From contig JBGSWL010000150.1 of the NCBI GenBank assembly GCA_041752455.1, positions 1 to 59,879 of the forward strand: a DNA stretch of 59,879 nucleotides. Reading direction: 5' to 3'. Each line of letters opens with the position of its first letter. Positions within the stretch are counted from its first letter, which is position 1. Below are positions 9,508-18,480 of the stretch, piece after piece. Below the pieces are notes generated by a model. That model did not search any database. It saw only the letters and a list, made by a program, of their open reading frames with translations, and was not told the DNA's origin. The stretch is from JBGSWL01 sp041752455 (GTDB taxonomy: Bacteria > Pseudomonadota > Alphaproteobacteria > Rhizobiales > Rhizobiaceae). The translations under genes and the position numbers were made by a program.

Positions 9508-10581
9508 ATGGCTGATCGCGACCCAAACGCCAACGGGCTGACCTATGCCGATGCAGGCGTGGACATCGATGCGGGCAATGCCCTCGTCGAAGCGATCAAA
9601 CCTGCCGTGCGTTCCACGCGCCGGCCGGGTTCCGACACGGAAATCGGTGGTTTTGGCGGGCTGTTCGACCTCAAGGCGGCCGGGTTTGCGGACCCGATTC
9701 TGGTCGCAGCCAATGACGGGGTTGGCACGAAACTGAAGGTCGCCATCGAAACCGGCCTGCACGACACGGTCGGGATCGATCTGGTCGCCATGTGCGTCAA
9801 CGATCTTGTCGTGCAGGGCGCCGAGCCGCTGTTCTTTCTCGATTATTTCGCCACCGGCAAACTGGATGTGACCGAAGCGACGGCCATCGTCACCGGGATT
9901 GCGAGCGGATGCCGGATGGCAGGCTGCGCCCTCATCGGCGGCGAGACGGCGGAAATGCCCGGCATGTACCGTGATGGTGACTATGATTTGGCGGGCTTTG
10001 CGGTGGGTGCAGCCGAACGTGGTCAGCTTCTTCCTGTTGACACATTGCGCGAAGGCGATTTGATCCTCGGGCTTGCGTCCTCCGGGGTGCACTCGAACGG
10101 CTATTCGCTGGTGCGGCGCATTGCGGCGGCGAGCGGTCTGGCATGGAGCGATCCGGCACCGTTTTCAGCGGATCGGTCGCTCGGCGAAGCCCTGATGGAG
10201 CCGACACGCATTTATGTGAAGCCTGTGCTGGCGGCGATCCGCCAGACCGGAGCGATCAAGGCGCTGGCGCACATCACAGGCGGCGGGTTCATCGACAACA
10301 TTCCGCGCGTCCTGCCGGAGACGCTTGCCGCCCATGTCGACCTTGCCGCGATCACTGTACCGCCGGTCTTTTCCTGGTTGTCGCGCACCGGCGGCGTCGC
10401 GCAGGGCGAAATGCTGCGCACGTTCAATTGCGGCATCGGCATGATCGTCGTCGTGGCGCACGACCATGCGGCAACGGTTGCCGACGTCCTTTCCGCCCAT
10501 GGCGAGACGGTCACGCGGATCGGCGTGCTGACGCAGCGCGGGCATGATGCCGTCACCTTTTCCGGAACGCTGGCGCTTTGA
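9508..10581 (+). CDS. purM: Phosphoribosylformylglycinamidine cyclo-ligase (AIR synthetase)
   Basis: Fifth step of purine synthesis: converts FGAM to AIR with ATP. 357 residues. TYADAGVDIDAGNALVEAIK opens the protein, followed by the ATP and metal-binding region ANDGVGTKLKVAIETG, GIDLVAMCVNDLVVQGAEPLFFLDYFATGKL and GGETAEMPGMY, all PurM hallmarks. The ATG at 9508 is chosen by homology; its Shine-Dalgarno is weak. A perfect 17-bp palindrome ends 54 bases upstream. purN follows within 2 bases and then rlmJ, so the three are probably one transcript. Confidence 0.96.
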   Translation: MADRDPNANGLTYADAGVDIDAGNALVEAIKPAVRSTRRPGSDTEIGGFGGLFDLKAAGFADPILVAANDGVGTKLKVAIETGLHDTVGIDLVAMCVNDLVVQGAEPLFFLDYFATGKLDVTEATAIVTGIASGCRMAGCALIGGETAEMPGMYRDGDYDLAGFAVGAAERGQLLPVDTLREGDLILGLASSGVHSNGYSLVRRIAAASGLAWSDPAPFSADRSLGEALMEPTRIYVKPVLAAIRQTGAIKALAHITGGGFIDNIPRVLPETLAAHVDLAAITVPPVFSWLSRTGGVAQGEMLRTFNCGIGMIVVVAHDHAATVADVLSAHGETVTRIGVLTQRGHDAVTFSGTLAL

Positions 10582-10583
10582 CC

Positions 10584-11165
10584 ATGGCGCGCAAAGTGCC
10601 GGTCGCCGTGCTGATCTCCGGTCGCGGCTCCAACATGCTGGCGCTGGCAGAGGCCTGCGCCAAACCCGACTATCCGGCGTCGATCGTGCTTGTGCTTGCC
10701 GACAAGGCCGACGCTGGCGGGCTGGAAGCAGCGCGCGCGCTCGGCATCAAGGCTGTCGCGATTGCGCGGTCCGACCATGCGTCGAAAGCTGCGCATGAGG
10801 CTGCGGTGCAAGCGGCGCTGGCCGAAAGTGGTGCGCAGATTGTCTGCCTTGCAGGCTACATGCGCCTGCTCAGCGCCGAATTTCTTGCGCCCTGGCAGGG
10901 CCGGATCATCAACATCCACCCGTCGCTGCTGCCTCGGCACACGGGGCTCGACACCCATGCGCGGGCACTTGCCGCCGGGGACGCGGAACATGGCTGTTCG
11001 GTGCACCATGTGACCGCGGGCATGGATGAAGGCCCGGTGATGGCGCAGGCGCGGGTCGCGGTTCTTCCCGGTGAAACCGCAGAGACCCTTGCAGCGCGGG
11101 TGCTGGCCGAGGAGCATCGCCTTTACCCGCAGGCGCTGGCGGCACTGGCAGCGAGCCTGCCGTGA
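10584..11165 (+). CDS. purN: Phosphoribosylglycinamide formyltransferase (GAR transformylase)
   Basis: Third step of purine synthesis: transfers a formyl group from 10-formyl-THF to GAR. 193 residues. VAVLISGRGSNMLALAEA is the N-terminal GAR-binding loop. The catalytic region is present as INIHPSLLPRHTGLDTHARAL (Asn and His of the active site) followed by GCSVHHVTAGMDEGPVM, which contains the catalytic Asp. The ATG at 10584 follows the purM stop by 2 bases; a TTG at 10578 overlapping that stop is a possible alternative. The stop overlaps the rlmJ GTG start in a GTGA tetranucleotide. Confidence 0.95.
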   Translation: MARKVPVAVLISGRGSNMLALAEACAKPDYPASIVLVLADKADAGGLEAARALGIKAVAIARSDHASKAAHEAAVQAALAESGAQIVCLAGYMRLLSAEFLAPWQGRIINIHPSLLPRHTGLDTHARALAAGDAEHGCSVHHVTAGMDEGPVMAQARVAVLPGETAETLAARVLAEEHRLYPQALAALAASLP

Positions 11166-12001
11166 ACTATCGCCACGCCTATCATGCGGGCAATTTTGCC
11201 GATGTCGTCAAGCATGTGATCCTGACGCGGGTCATCGCCTACATGCTGGCGAAGGACAAGCCGCTGTTCCTGCTCGATACCCATGCCGGCATCGGCGCCT
11301 ATGACCTGAGTTCCGAAGAAGCAGGCAAGACCGGTGAGGCCGAAGATGGCATTGCCCGGTTGATCACGGCCCTGCCCTCCCTTTCCGACGAGGCGCGGGC
11401 GCTGCTCGCGCCGTATCTCGCCATCGTTCAGGCAGAGCCGGCGCGGTACCCCGGTTCACCGTCAATCATGGCGGCGATGATGCGCCGGCAGGACCGGGCT
11501 GCGTTCATCGAAAAGCATCCTGCCGATGCGCAGACACTGGCGGATGTTTTTGCGGCGAACCGGCAGGTGCGTGTTCATGACACGGATGGCTGGACCGCAC
11601 TGAAGGCGATGCTGCCACCTCCGGAAAAGCGCGGCATAACGCTGATTGATCCGCCGTTCGAGGAAAAGGGCGAGTTCAACCGGCTGGTCCAGGGCCTCTC
11701 GGCGGCGCTGAAACGGTTCGCCACCGGCACATTCCTGCTGTGGTATCCGATCAAGGACAGCAGCGAGGTAGCGCGCCTGCGCGAGGCGATCGGTGCCACG
11801 ATGGCGGGGGTGCGGATGGCCGATACGCGCTTTCTCGTGGACCGCGACGTGGATGCCAACGGCTTTCGCGGAAGCGGCATGGTGATCGTCAACGCGCCGT
11901 TCACGCTTGAGACGGAACTGGCGACCTTGATGCCGGAACTGGTGCGGGCGCTTGAACGCTCCCCGAATGCGGGAGCCTGGCAATGGCAGACGCTGCCATG
12001 A
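11162..12001 (+). CDS. rlmJ: 23S rRNA (adenine-2030-N6)-methyltransferase
   Basis: SAM-dependent methyltransferase that modifies A2030 of 23S rRNA. 279 residues. The N-terminus MNYRHAYHAGNFADVVKHVIL is diagnostic, and LLDTHAGIGAYDL supplies the SAM-binding glycine loop. The target-base motif is ITLIDPPFEEKGEF (DPPY/F type, residues about 158-170). The start is GTG at 11162, overlapping the purN stop, so translation is probably coupled to the purine genes. Confidence 0.92.
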   Translation: MNYRHAYHAGNFADVVKHVILTRVIAYMLAKDKPLFLLDTHAGIGAYDLSSEEAGKTGEAEDGIARLITALPSLSDEARALLAPYLAIVQAEPARYPGSPSIMAAMMRRQDRAAFIEKHPADAQTLADVFAANRQVRVHDTDGWTALKAMLPPPEKRGITLIDPPFEEKGEFNRLVQGLSAALKRFATGTFLLWYPIKDSSEVARLREAIGATMAGVRMADTRFLVDRDVDANGFRGSGMVIVNAPFTLETELATLMPELVRALERSPNAGAWQWQTLP

Positions 12002-12097
12002 CGGTTGCATGAAAACCGGTCGCGCGGCACGCAGCACCCTTCCGCAAAGGTCCGGCACTTGCTATCAGGGAGCCGATATTGTGCGGAGATCGGCATC

Positions 12098-12535
12098 ATG
12101 ACGTGGCGCAACGGACTTTTGTCAATCGCAACTGTGGCCGGACTGCTTTTGGCCGCCGCGCCGACTTTGGCGCATGATCCCTACTTCCGGACGGTCAAGA
12201 CGCCGTTCTGCGATGATGCAGCCATGCTCAAGCGGATCACCGCCCGGTTTCGCCATCAGGCTCGCCACGTTCACCACGACGAGACGCTGGCGATCGTCGA
12301 TTTCACCCATGTGGACGAAACAAGGTTCCGCGAGCAGGACACTCACAAGGCGCGGCCGATTCCACGCCGCTATTGCTCGGCGCGCGCGCACCTGAACGAC
12401 GGTCGCCATCGCACCGTCTGGTACCTGATCGAGGGTGGCGCAGGCTTTGCCTCGATCGGAGCCAATGTAGAGTTCTGCGTTTCGGGATTTGACCGCTGGA
12501 ACGTCTACGACGCATCCTGCCGCGTCTTGCGCTGA
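12098..12535 (+). CDS. Secreted four-cysteine protein of unknown function
   Basis: 145 residues; I do not recognise the family. Residues 1-25 form a signal peptide (MTWRNGLLSIATVAGLLLAAAPTLA), so the product should be periplasmic. The mature part has four cysteines (C38, C93, C127, C141), consistent with two disulfides, and a histidine-rich stretch RHQARHVHHDE at residues 52-62. The ATG at 12098 is chosen because the signal peptide begins there; the frame is open upstream but without signal-like sequence. It lies 9 bases before the RNase T2 gene on the same strand, so both exported products may be made together. Confidence 0.7.
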   Translation: MTWRNGLLSIATVAGLLLAAAPTLAHDPYFRTVKTPFCDDAAMLKRITARFRHQARHVHHDETLAIVDFTHVDETRFREQDTHKARPIPRRYCSARAHLNDGRHRTVWYLIEGGAGFASIGANVEFCVSGFDRWNVYDASCRVLR

Positions 12536-12544
12536 TACGAGCCG

Positions 12545-13267
12545 ATGCGGTCTGCGCGCTTTGCCGTTTTCCGGCCCGTCATCGGGGTTTTGGCGCTGTT
12601 GGCAGTCGGTTGCGAAGACACAACGCGCACTGAAGCGTCCAAGCCCGTCGTCGAACCGGTCACGGCAGTGCAAAATCCGGCTGCCAATGCGTCCGGATTT
12701 GATTTCTGGGTGCTGGCCCTGTCGTGGTCGCCGGGCTACTGCGCGTCGGAAGGCGACAACGCCAACCGTGAACAATGTGCGGGCCGCACCGAGCACGCCT
12801 TTGTCGTGCATGGCCTTTGGCCGCAATTCGAACGCGGCTACCCGGAGTTTTGTGAAACCCGCCAATCGCTGGATGTCTCACGGCAAGCAGTGAACACCAT
12901 CGATGACCTGATCCCGTCGACCGGCCTGGTGCGCCACCAATGGAAGAAGCACGGCACATGTTCGGGCCTCACCCAGCCGGATTATTTCGAGACCATTCGC
13001 GCGGCCCGCGAGATGGTTGCGGTCCCCGACGATTTCGAGGGCCGCAGGGCCACGTCGTCAATCGATCCCGATGCGATCGAGGCCGCGTTTCTCGCCGCCA
13101 ATCCCGGCCTTCCTGCCAAGGGTGTCGCGGTCACTTGCGACCGGCGGTTCCTGCGCGAAGTGCGCATTTGCCTAAACCGGGATCTTTCGGGTTTCCGCCC
13201 CTGCGCAGAAATCGATACGCGCAGTTGCCGTCTTGGTTCAGTCGTCGTGCCACCGGACGATCGTTAG
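12545..13267 (+). CDS. RNase T2 family protein, probable lipoprotein
   Basis: Periplasmic endoribonuclease of the T2 family, 240 residues. A short hydrophobic N-terminus ends in ALLAVGC23, a lipobox-like site, so it is probably lipid-anchored. The two active-site blocks are FVVHGLWPQ (CAS1, H89) and HQWKKHGTC (CAS2, H131 and H136). The usual catalytic Glu of CAS2 (HEWxKHGTC) is Gln here at residue 132, so activity may be altered. Several cysteines outside the motifs fit the disulfide-rich T2 fold. It follows the secreted four-cysteine gene by 9 bases. Confidence 0.88.
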   Translation: MRSARFAVFRPVIGVLALLAVGCEDTTRTEASKPVVEPVTAVQNPAANASGFDFWVLALSWSPGYCASEGDNANREQCAGRTEHAFVVHGLWPQFERGYPEFCETRQSLDVSRQAVNTIDDLIPSTGLVRHQWKKHGTCSGLTQPDYFETIRAAREMVAVPDDFEGRRATSSIDPDAIEAAFLAANPGLPAKGVAVTCDRRFLREVRICLNRDLSGFRPCAEIDTRSCRLGSVVVPPDDR

Positions 13268-13306
13268 CTCTTTTTCACTCCTCAACCCCAACCAAGGGCT
13301 GCATCC

Positions 13307-13906
13307 ATGAAGCTGTTTTCATCCAACCCCTCGCCGTTCTGCGCCAAGGTCCACATGGCTGCCCATCTTCTCGGCCTGCCGGTTGACGTGGTCGTGGTCA
13401 ACACCGCCGAAGACCCGGCCGAACTCATCGCCGCAAATCCGCTTGGCAAGATTCCGACGCTGGTGCTGGATGATGGAACTGCGATGTTCGACAGCCGGGC
13501 GATCATGCTGGAATTGGACCGGATGAGCGGTGGCAAACTCTATCCGCATGCATCGGGCGAGCGCCGTGCCGCCGAACTGCTCGAAGCGGCAGCGGACGGG
13601 CTCTGCGATACACTGCTGGCGCAAGCCTACGAGCGGCGGTTCCGCCCCGCCGACAAGGTCTATTCACCCTGGCTTGACCGGCAAGCGATGAAAAGCCGCC
13701 GTGCACTGGATTGGCTGGAAGCGGAGGTAATGCCTTTGGCCGATGGCCTCCATGGCGGGCAATTGGCCTTGGCAGCAGCACTTGGCTACCTCGACCTGCG
13801 CTTTGCCGACACCAATTGGCGCCATGGCCGACCGAGGCTTGGCGCATTCGACATGCACTTTGCCGAACTTCATCCGGCGTTGGCGGCACTGAAGCCGTCG
13901 GCCTGA
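13307..13906 (+). CDS. Glutathione S-transferase family protein
   Basis: 199-residue GST-fold protein. The thioredoxin-like N-terminal domain (residues 1-75) begins MKLFSSNPSPFCAKVHMAAHLLGL and contains ANPLGKIPTLVLDDGTAMFDSRAIMLEL, the cis-Pro and glutathione gamma-glutamyl (DSRAI) motifs. The C-terminal domain is helical. The SPFC near residue 9 resembles a Ser/Cys active site of bacterial GSTs. The substrate is not predictable. It stands alone, convergent with the outer-membrane barrel gene, and a hairpin between the two serves the latter. Confidence 0.88.
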   Translation: MKLFSSNPSPFCAKVHMAAHLLGLPVDVVVVNTAEDPAELIAANPLGKIPTLVLDDGTAMFDSRAIMLELDRMSGGKLYPHASGERRAAELLEAAADGLCDTLLAQAYERRFRPADKVYSPWLDRQAMKSRRALDWLEAEVMPLADGLHGGQLALAAALGYLDLRFADTNWRHGRPRLGAFDMHFAELHPALAALKPSA

Positions 13907-13916
13907 CCCAGCCAAC

Positions 13917-13946
13917 AAAAAAGCCGCCGGACTTTCGCCCGGCGGC
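13917..13946 (-). terminator. Rho-independent terminator of the outer-membrane protein gene
   Basis: Perfect 8-bp stem GCCGCCGG (13923-13930) and CCGGCGGC (13939-13946) with an 8-base loop. On the minus strand it is followed directly by six T (A-run at 13917-13922). It lies about 26 bases after the stop of the gene at 13972. Confidence 0.85.
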
Positions 13947-13971
13947 CAATAGTCAGGTGCTGTGTGTCGGA

Positions 13972-14661
13972 TCAGAACTTGATGCCGATACCGGCCTTGA
14001 CCGACTGTTCGTTGAAGCCCGATGAGATGGTCGTGCCTCCAAGATCGTAGTCCTTGGATTCAAAGTCGGTGTAGCGGTATTCAAGACGGCCGAAAATGCG
14101 CTGCGTGATCATCGCATCGGCGCCGGCACCGACAGTCCAACCGATATGGGCGTTGCGGTCGGAATTGACGCCGTCGTCCACTTCAACACCGGTGATTGCG
14201 ACACCAGCCGTACCGTAGATGAGGACCGGGCTGAAATCGTAACCGAGACGGGCGCGAACCGAGCCATTGAAGTTCTGCTCGGCTTCGACACCGCCAAGGC
14301 TGCCGTTTGCGCCGGAATAGCCGCCATCGATTTCAGCACCGTAGACGATGGAACCGATCTGCGAGTTGCCACCGATGAAAAGTCCGCCACCGAAGCCGTT
14401 GGCATCGACGTCGCCAGCCGAGGTGTCAAACTTGCCGAAATTGTAGCCGAGGTACGAACCGGCATAAAAGCCCGACCAGTTGGCGACCGGCGCCATCACT
14501 GTGTCGGCCACCGGTGCTTCCGGCGGCAGGTCGATCGCGTCGGCAGCATTTGCCGGAACGGCGAGCGCCGCAAGGCCCGCACCGATGAGACCGGCAGCGA
14601 GGAAACCAGCGCGCGAACGCACCCGACCGCCGGTGTAGATGTTCTTGTTGTCGTTTTGCAT
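13972..14661 (-). CDS. Omp25/Omp31-type outer-membrane beta-barrel protein
   Basis: Small outer-membrane barrel of the type abundant in Brucella and rhizobia, 229 residues. A signal peptide covers residues 1 to about 38 (RAGFLAAGLIGAGLAALAVPANA). The mature part begins with an acidic-proline stretch, then WSGFYAGSYLGYNFGKFDTS, the conserved first strand, and ends in VKAGIGIKF with a terminal Phe as expected for BAM-inserted barrels. The ATG at 14661 has AGGAG seven bases upstream; another ATG two codons earlier is too close to it. It has its own terminator and is likely monocistronic and well expressed. Confidence 0.9.
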   Translation of the reverse strand: MQNDNKNIYTGGRVRSRAGFLAAGLIGAGLAALAVPANAADAIDLPPEAPVADTVMAPVANWSGFYAGSYLGYNFGKFDTSAGDVDANGFGGGLFIGGNSQIGSIVYGAEIDGGYSGANGSLGGVEAEQNFNGSVRARLGYDFSPVLIYGTAGVAITGVEVDDGVNSDRNAHIGWTVGAGADAMITQRIFGRLEYRYTDFESKDYDLGGTTISSGFNEQSVKAGIGIKF

Positions 14662-14930
14662 GTTCATGCTCCTAAGTGCCTGTTTGGTCTGATCGGGTGA
14701 ATGACCCCTGCCCCCAGACGCCAGCGAGGGAGTGATGAACCCGGAATGCGGCGGGCTCGGTTCCCCTTTCAGGTGATTTCGTGGCGCTGAAGTGGCGGAA
14801 ATAGTCTGTTGCAAAAGGGATACACCGTTTCAGGGGGCCGCTGAACGCCATCCGCGCCGGCCGCTAGGCAGCGAACGCGGCGCTCCTATATGTCCGCGCT
14901 GACGCATTTGGACGAGAAGGCCGCCGCACC

Positions 14931-15701
14931 ATGAACCTTGAGGACGTACGACCGGTTGCATTCGTGACCGGTGCCGGCCAGCGCATCGGGCGCGCCATTG
15001 CGCAGGACCTCGCCCGGCATGGATTTGCCGTCGCGATGCATGCCAACCGGCAGATCGATGCGGCGCAAGACTTGTCCGACGCGATGAACGCCGAAGGCAT
15101 GACGACCTGCGCGCTTGCCGCAGACCTTCGCGATGGCGCTGCGGCCGATGCACTGTGCGCCCAAGCGGCCGTACGCCTTGGCGCGCCTGTACGGCTTCTC
15201 GTGAACAATGCGTCGATCTTTGACGATGACAGTGCGCATACGTTCGATGAAGCGCGGTGGGATGCGCATTTCGACCTGCATCTGAAGGCGCCGGTCCGGC
15301 TGGCACAGGCGATGGTCGCAGGTCTTGGCGACGACGGTATAGGCCTCGTCGTCAACATGATCGACCAGCGGGTGCTGCGGCTCAATCCGCGGTTCTTTTC
15401 CTACACGCTGTCGAAATCGGCGCTCTGGACTGCCACGCAGACCATGGCGCAAGCCTTTGCGCCACGGGTTCGGGTCGTGGCGATCGGCCCCGGCCCGACA
15501 CTGCGCAACGAACGCCAGAAGGACGACGACTTTGCAGCGCAGGCCGCCGCCGTTCCGCTCGGGCATGGGCCGTCGCTCGATGAATTCGGCGCGACAATCC
15601 GCTATCTGTGGCATGCAACTTCCGTGACAGGCCAGATGATCGCGCTCGATGGAGGCCAGCACCTCGCCTGGCAGACGCCTGATGCGACCGTCGCCGAATA
15701 G
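14931..15701 (+). CDS. SDR oxidoreductase of the pteridine reductase (FolM/PTR1) type
   Basis: NADPH-dependent short-chain reductase, 256 residues. The cofactor loop is TGAGQRIG (TGxxxRxG), which marks the PTR1/FolM group rather than ordinary SDRs (TGxxxGxG). The NNAS motif is in LLVNNASIF near residue 88 and the catalytic YxxxK in FSYTLSK near residue 158. The likely role is dihydropteridine or dihydrofolate reduction. Its usual rhizobial neighbours uvrC, pgsA, moaD and moaE follow, and relatives of this arrangement supply pterin-linked functions to molybdopterin genes. The stop is close before uvrC. Confidence 0.82.
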   Translation: MNLEDVRPVAFVTGAGQRIGRAIAQDLARHGFAVAMHANRQIDAAQDLSDAMNAEGMTTCALAADLRDGAAADALCAQAAVRLGAPVRLLVNNASIFDDDSAHTFDEARWDAHFDLHLKAPVRLAQAMVAGLGDDGIGLVVNMIDQRVLRLNPRFFSYTLSKSALWTATQTMAQAFAPRVRVVAIGPGPTLRNERQKDDDFAAQAAAVPLGHGPSLDEFGATIRYLWHATSVTGQMIALDGGQHLAWQTPDATVAE

Positions 15702-15754
15702 CGATGGCGCGGGCGTGGCGGCAGCGTTATTCACGGCACTCCGGTCGGGGCTTG

Positions 15755-17830
15755 ATGCCACGGTCCGATGACCCCCACATGGAGCCCATGAGCACTCACC
15801 CAGAATCGGACATTGGCGCGGAGATCGACGCCGATCCGGACACATTGCCGGATGCCGACGATGACCTTGGCAGCGATGGCGCGGTCGAGCCCGTCACCGG
15901 TCCGCAGATCGACTGGGGCGACCGGCTGACCGATCCGCAGGGCGCCAAGGGCGCGCCGCTGATTGCTGCGCTGGTCAAGCGTCTGCCCAACAAGCCGGGC
16001 GTCTACCGCATGTTCAATGCGGGCGGCGACGTGCTGTATGTGGGCAAGGCAAAGTCGCTGAAAAACCGCGTCAACTCCTATGCGCGCATGGGCGGCCACA
16101 ACAACCGCATCGCGCGCATGATCGCCCAGACGGCGGCCATGGAGTTCGTGACGACGCGCTCGGAAACCGAAGCGCTGCTGCTGGAAGCCAATCTGATCAA
16201 GCGGTTGCGGCCACGCTTCAACGTGCTGCTGCGCGACGACAAGAGCTTTCCCTATATCCTGATTTCGGGCGGCCATCCGGCGCCGGGGCTGTTCAAGCAT
16301 CGCGGCGCGCGCACCCGCAACGCCGAGTATTTCGGCCCGTTTGCTTCCGCCGGAGCCGTCGGGCGGACGATCAACGGCCTGCAGCGCGCGTTCCTGCTGC
16401 GCACCTGCACCGACAGCGTCTATGACAGCCGCACGCGGCCCTGCCTTCTGTACCAGATCAAGCGCTGTTCCGGCCCGTGCACCGGCGAAATCTCGCTGGA
16501 GAACTACGCCGTGCTCGTCGACGAAGCGAAAGCGTTCCTGTCCGGGCGCTCTCGTGCCGTGCAGACGCAAATGGTGGCGACGATGGAAGCGGCGGCGCAG
16601 GACCTCGATTTTGAACGCGCTGCGCTGTACCGCGACCGGATCAGCGCGATGACGTCAATCCAGAGCCAGCAGGGCATCAATCCGAGCGGCATCGACGAGG
16701 CCGACGTGTTTGCCTTGCATCAGGATGGCGGGATGATCTGCATCCAGGTGTTCTTTTTCCGCACGGGCCAGAACTGGGGCAATCGCGCGTATTTTCCCAA
16801 GGCTGATCCGGCGATGGAGCCAAGCGAGGTTCTGGCGGCGTTCATCGCACAGTTCTACGACAACAAGCCCTGCCCCCGTATGCTGCTGCTCTCGCATGCC
16901 TTGGAGGAGCAGACGTTGCTGGAAGATGCGCTGTCGCTGCAAGCCGAGCACAAGGTCTCGATCCTTGTGCCCAAGCGCGGGGAAAAGCGCGACCTTGTCG
17001 AGCATGCGCTGTCCAATGCGCGCGAAGCGCTCGGTCGGCAACTGGCCGAGACCGCGACACAGACGCGCCTGCTGACCGGTCTTGCCGAAACTTTCGGCCT
17101 GTCGCGCGTGCCGCGCCGCATCGAAGTCTACGACAACTCGCATATCATGGGGACCAATGCGGTCGGCGCGATGATCGTTTCCGGTCCGGACGGCTTTGCC
17201 AAGGCGCACTACCGCAAGTTCAACATCCGCTCGACGGAAGCGTCTCCGGGCGATGACTTTGCGATGATGCGCGAGGTGATGGAGCGGCGTTTCTCGCGGC
17301 TGAAGAAGGAGCATGGCGAAGCGCCGCCAGTGACCGACAATGACGCGGATACCGAAACCGACACCACGATGCCGGCCTGGCCCGAGCTCTTGCTGATCGA
17401 CGGCGGGCAAGGCCAGTTGAGCGCGGTTCTGACAATCATCGAAGAGCTTGGCCTGACCGGAACCATGGACATTGTCGGCGTTGCCAAGGGGCCGGACCGC
17501 GATGCCGGCCGCGAGCGGTTCTTCATGCCCGGCAAATCCGACTTCAGCCTGCCGCCGCGCGACCCGGTCTTGTACTTCATCCAGCGCCTTCGCGACGAGG
17601 CGCACCGGTTTGCCATCGGCTCACATCGGGCGCGGCGCAAGAAGGCGCTGGTTGCCAATCCGCTCGATGAGATTGCCGGCATCGGCCCGTCACGCAAACG
17701 CGCGCTGCTGCACCACTTCGGCACGGCCAAGGCGGTGGCGCGGGCAACGCTGGACGATCTGGCCAAGGTCGACGGGATATCCGAGGCCATGGCTGCGCAG
17801 ATTCATGCCCATTTCCGCGAAAGCGGCTGA
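15755..17830 (+). CDS. uvrC: UvrABC system protein C (excinuclease subunit)
   Basis: Dual-incision nuclease of nucleotide excision repair. The GIY-YIG domain (KPGVYRMFNAGGDVLYVGKAKSLKNRV) makes the 3' cut. A UVR motif follows in the middle (QTQMVATMEAAAQDLDFERAALYRDRI). The RNase H-like domain makes the 5' cut (VYDNSHIMGTNAVGAMIV and LLIDGGQGQLSAV), and a tandem HhH closes the protein (IAGIGPSRKRALLHHFG). About 65 acidic residues precede the GIY-YIG domain. The start is uncertain: ATG at 15704, 15755, 15779 and 15788 are all in frame. I use 15755 because GGGG lies 4 bases upstream. Confidence 0.93.
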   Translation: MPRSDDPHMEPMSTHPESDIGAEIDADPDTLPDADDDLGSDGAVEPVTGPQIDWGDRLTDPQGAKGAPLIAALVKRLPNKPGVYRMFNAGGDVLYVGKAKSLKNRVNSYARMGGHNNRIARMIAQTAAMEFVTTRSETEALLLEANLIKRLRPRFNVLLRDDKSFPYILISGGHPAPGLFKHRGARTRNAEYFGPFASAGAVGRTINGLQRAFLLRTCTDSVYDSRTRPCLLYQIKRCSGPCTGEISLENYAVLVDEAKAFLSGRSRAVQTQMVATMEAAAQDLDFERAALYRDRISAMTSIQSQQGINPSGIDEADVFALHQDGGMICIQVFFFRTGQNWGNRAYFPKADPAMEPSEVLAAFIAQFYDNKPCPRMLLLSHALEEQTLLEDALSLQAEHKVSILVPKRGEKRDLVEHALSNAREALGRQLAETATQTRLLTGLAETFGLSRVPRRIEVYDNSHIMGTNAVGAMIVSGPDGFAKAHYRKFNIRSTEASPGDDFAMMREVMERRFSRLKKEHGEAPPVTDNDADTETDTTMPAWPELLLIDGGQGQLSAVLTIIEELGLTGTMDIVGVAKGPDRDAGRERFFMPGKSDFSLPPRDPVLYFIQRLRDEAHRFAIGSHRARRKKALVANPLDEIAGIGPSRKRALLHHFGTAKAVARATLDDLAKVDGISEAMAAQIHAHFRESG

Positions 17831-17889
17831 TCACCTCGCCTTGACGGACCAGCCTGCCGGTGGTCATTGGAAACGAGGCGGACAAGATC

Positions 17890-18480
17890 ATGGCGCAAAC
17901 GCACGCTTTTTCGATACCCAATCTGCTCACCTACTCCCGCATTCTTGCGGTGCCGGTGATCGTGCTGTGCTTTTTCATCGAGGGTCGGCTGCAATCCTCG
18001 GACTTTGCGCGCTGGTCGGCGCTCGCCGTCTTCATCATCGCGTCGCTCACCGATTTCTTTGACGGATGGCTGGCGCGCAAGTGGCAGCAGACTTCGGCCA
18101 TCGGGCGCATGCTGGATCCGATCGCCGACAAGCTGGTCGTTTCGGTCGTGCTGCTGCTGCTGGCTGCGGAAGGTTCGATTGCCGGCTGGTCACTGTGGGC
18201 AGCGGTGATCATCTTGTGCCGCGAGATCCTCGTGTCGGGGCTTCGCGAATATCTTGCTGCCGCCAAGGTATCGGTACCGGTGACGCAACTGGCCAAGTGG
18301 AAGACCACGATCCAGCTGGTCGCGATCGGCTTTCTTCTGGCAGGCCCGGCGGGCGACAAGGTCGTGCCTTATGTGACGGAGGCCGGACATGTGCTGCTGT
18401 GGATTGCGGCACTGATCACGCTCTATACCGGCTGGGACTATTTCCGCGGCGGATTGAAACACATGTCGGAGGATGCATGA
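17890..18480 (+). CDS. pgsA: CDP-diacylglycerol-glycerol-3-phosphate 3-phosphatidyltransferase
   Basis: Integral membrane enzyme making phosphatidylglycerophosphate, the precursor of PG and cardiolipin. 196 residues with about five TM segments. The CDP-alcohol phosphotransferase motif D-G-x2-A-R-x8-G-x3-D-x3-D is complete: DGWLAR, then GRMLDPIAD, at about residues 58-80. IPNLLTYSRI at the N-terminus is typical. The start is the ATG at 17890 (MAQTHAFSIPN), not the frame extension at 17860. The stop overlaps the moaD ATG in an ATGA tetranucleotide. Confidence 0.93.
   Translation: MAQTHAFSIPNLLTYSRILAVPVIVLCFFIEGRLQSSDFARWSALAVFIIASLTDFFDGWLARKWQQTSAIGRMLDPIADKLVVSVVLLLLAAEGSIAGWSLWAAVIILCREILVSGLREYLAAAKVSVPVTQLAKWKTTIQLVAIGFLLAGPAGDKVVPYVTEAGHVLLWIAALITLYTGWDYFRGGLKHMSEDA

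Noticed and set aside
9480..9515. 11-codon upstream ORF overlapping the purM start
   Set aside because: No Shine-Dalgarno and no unusual codon pattern; too easily found by chance.
18066..18476. Long N-terminal extension of moaD across pgsA
   Set aside because: pgsA in the other frame has the full CDP-alcohol motif; moaD begins at the ATGA overlap at 18477.
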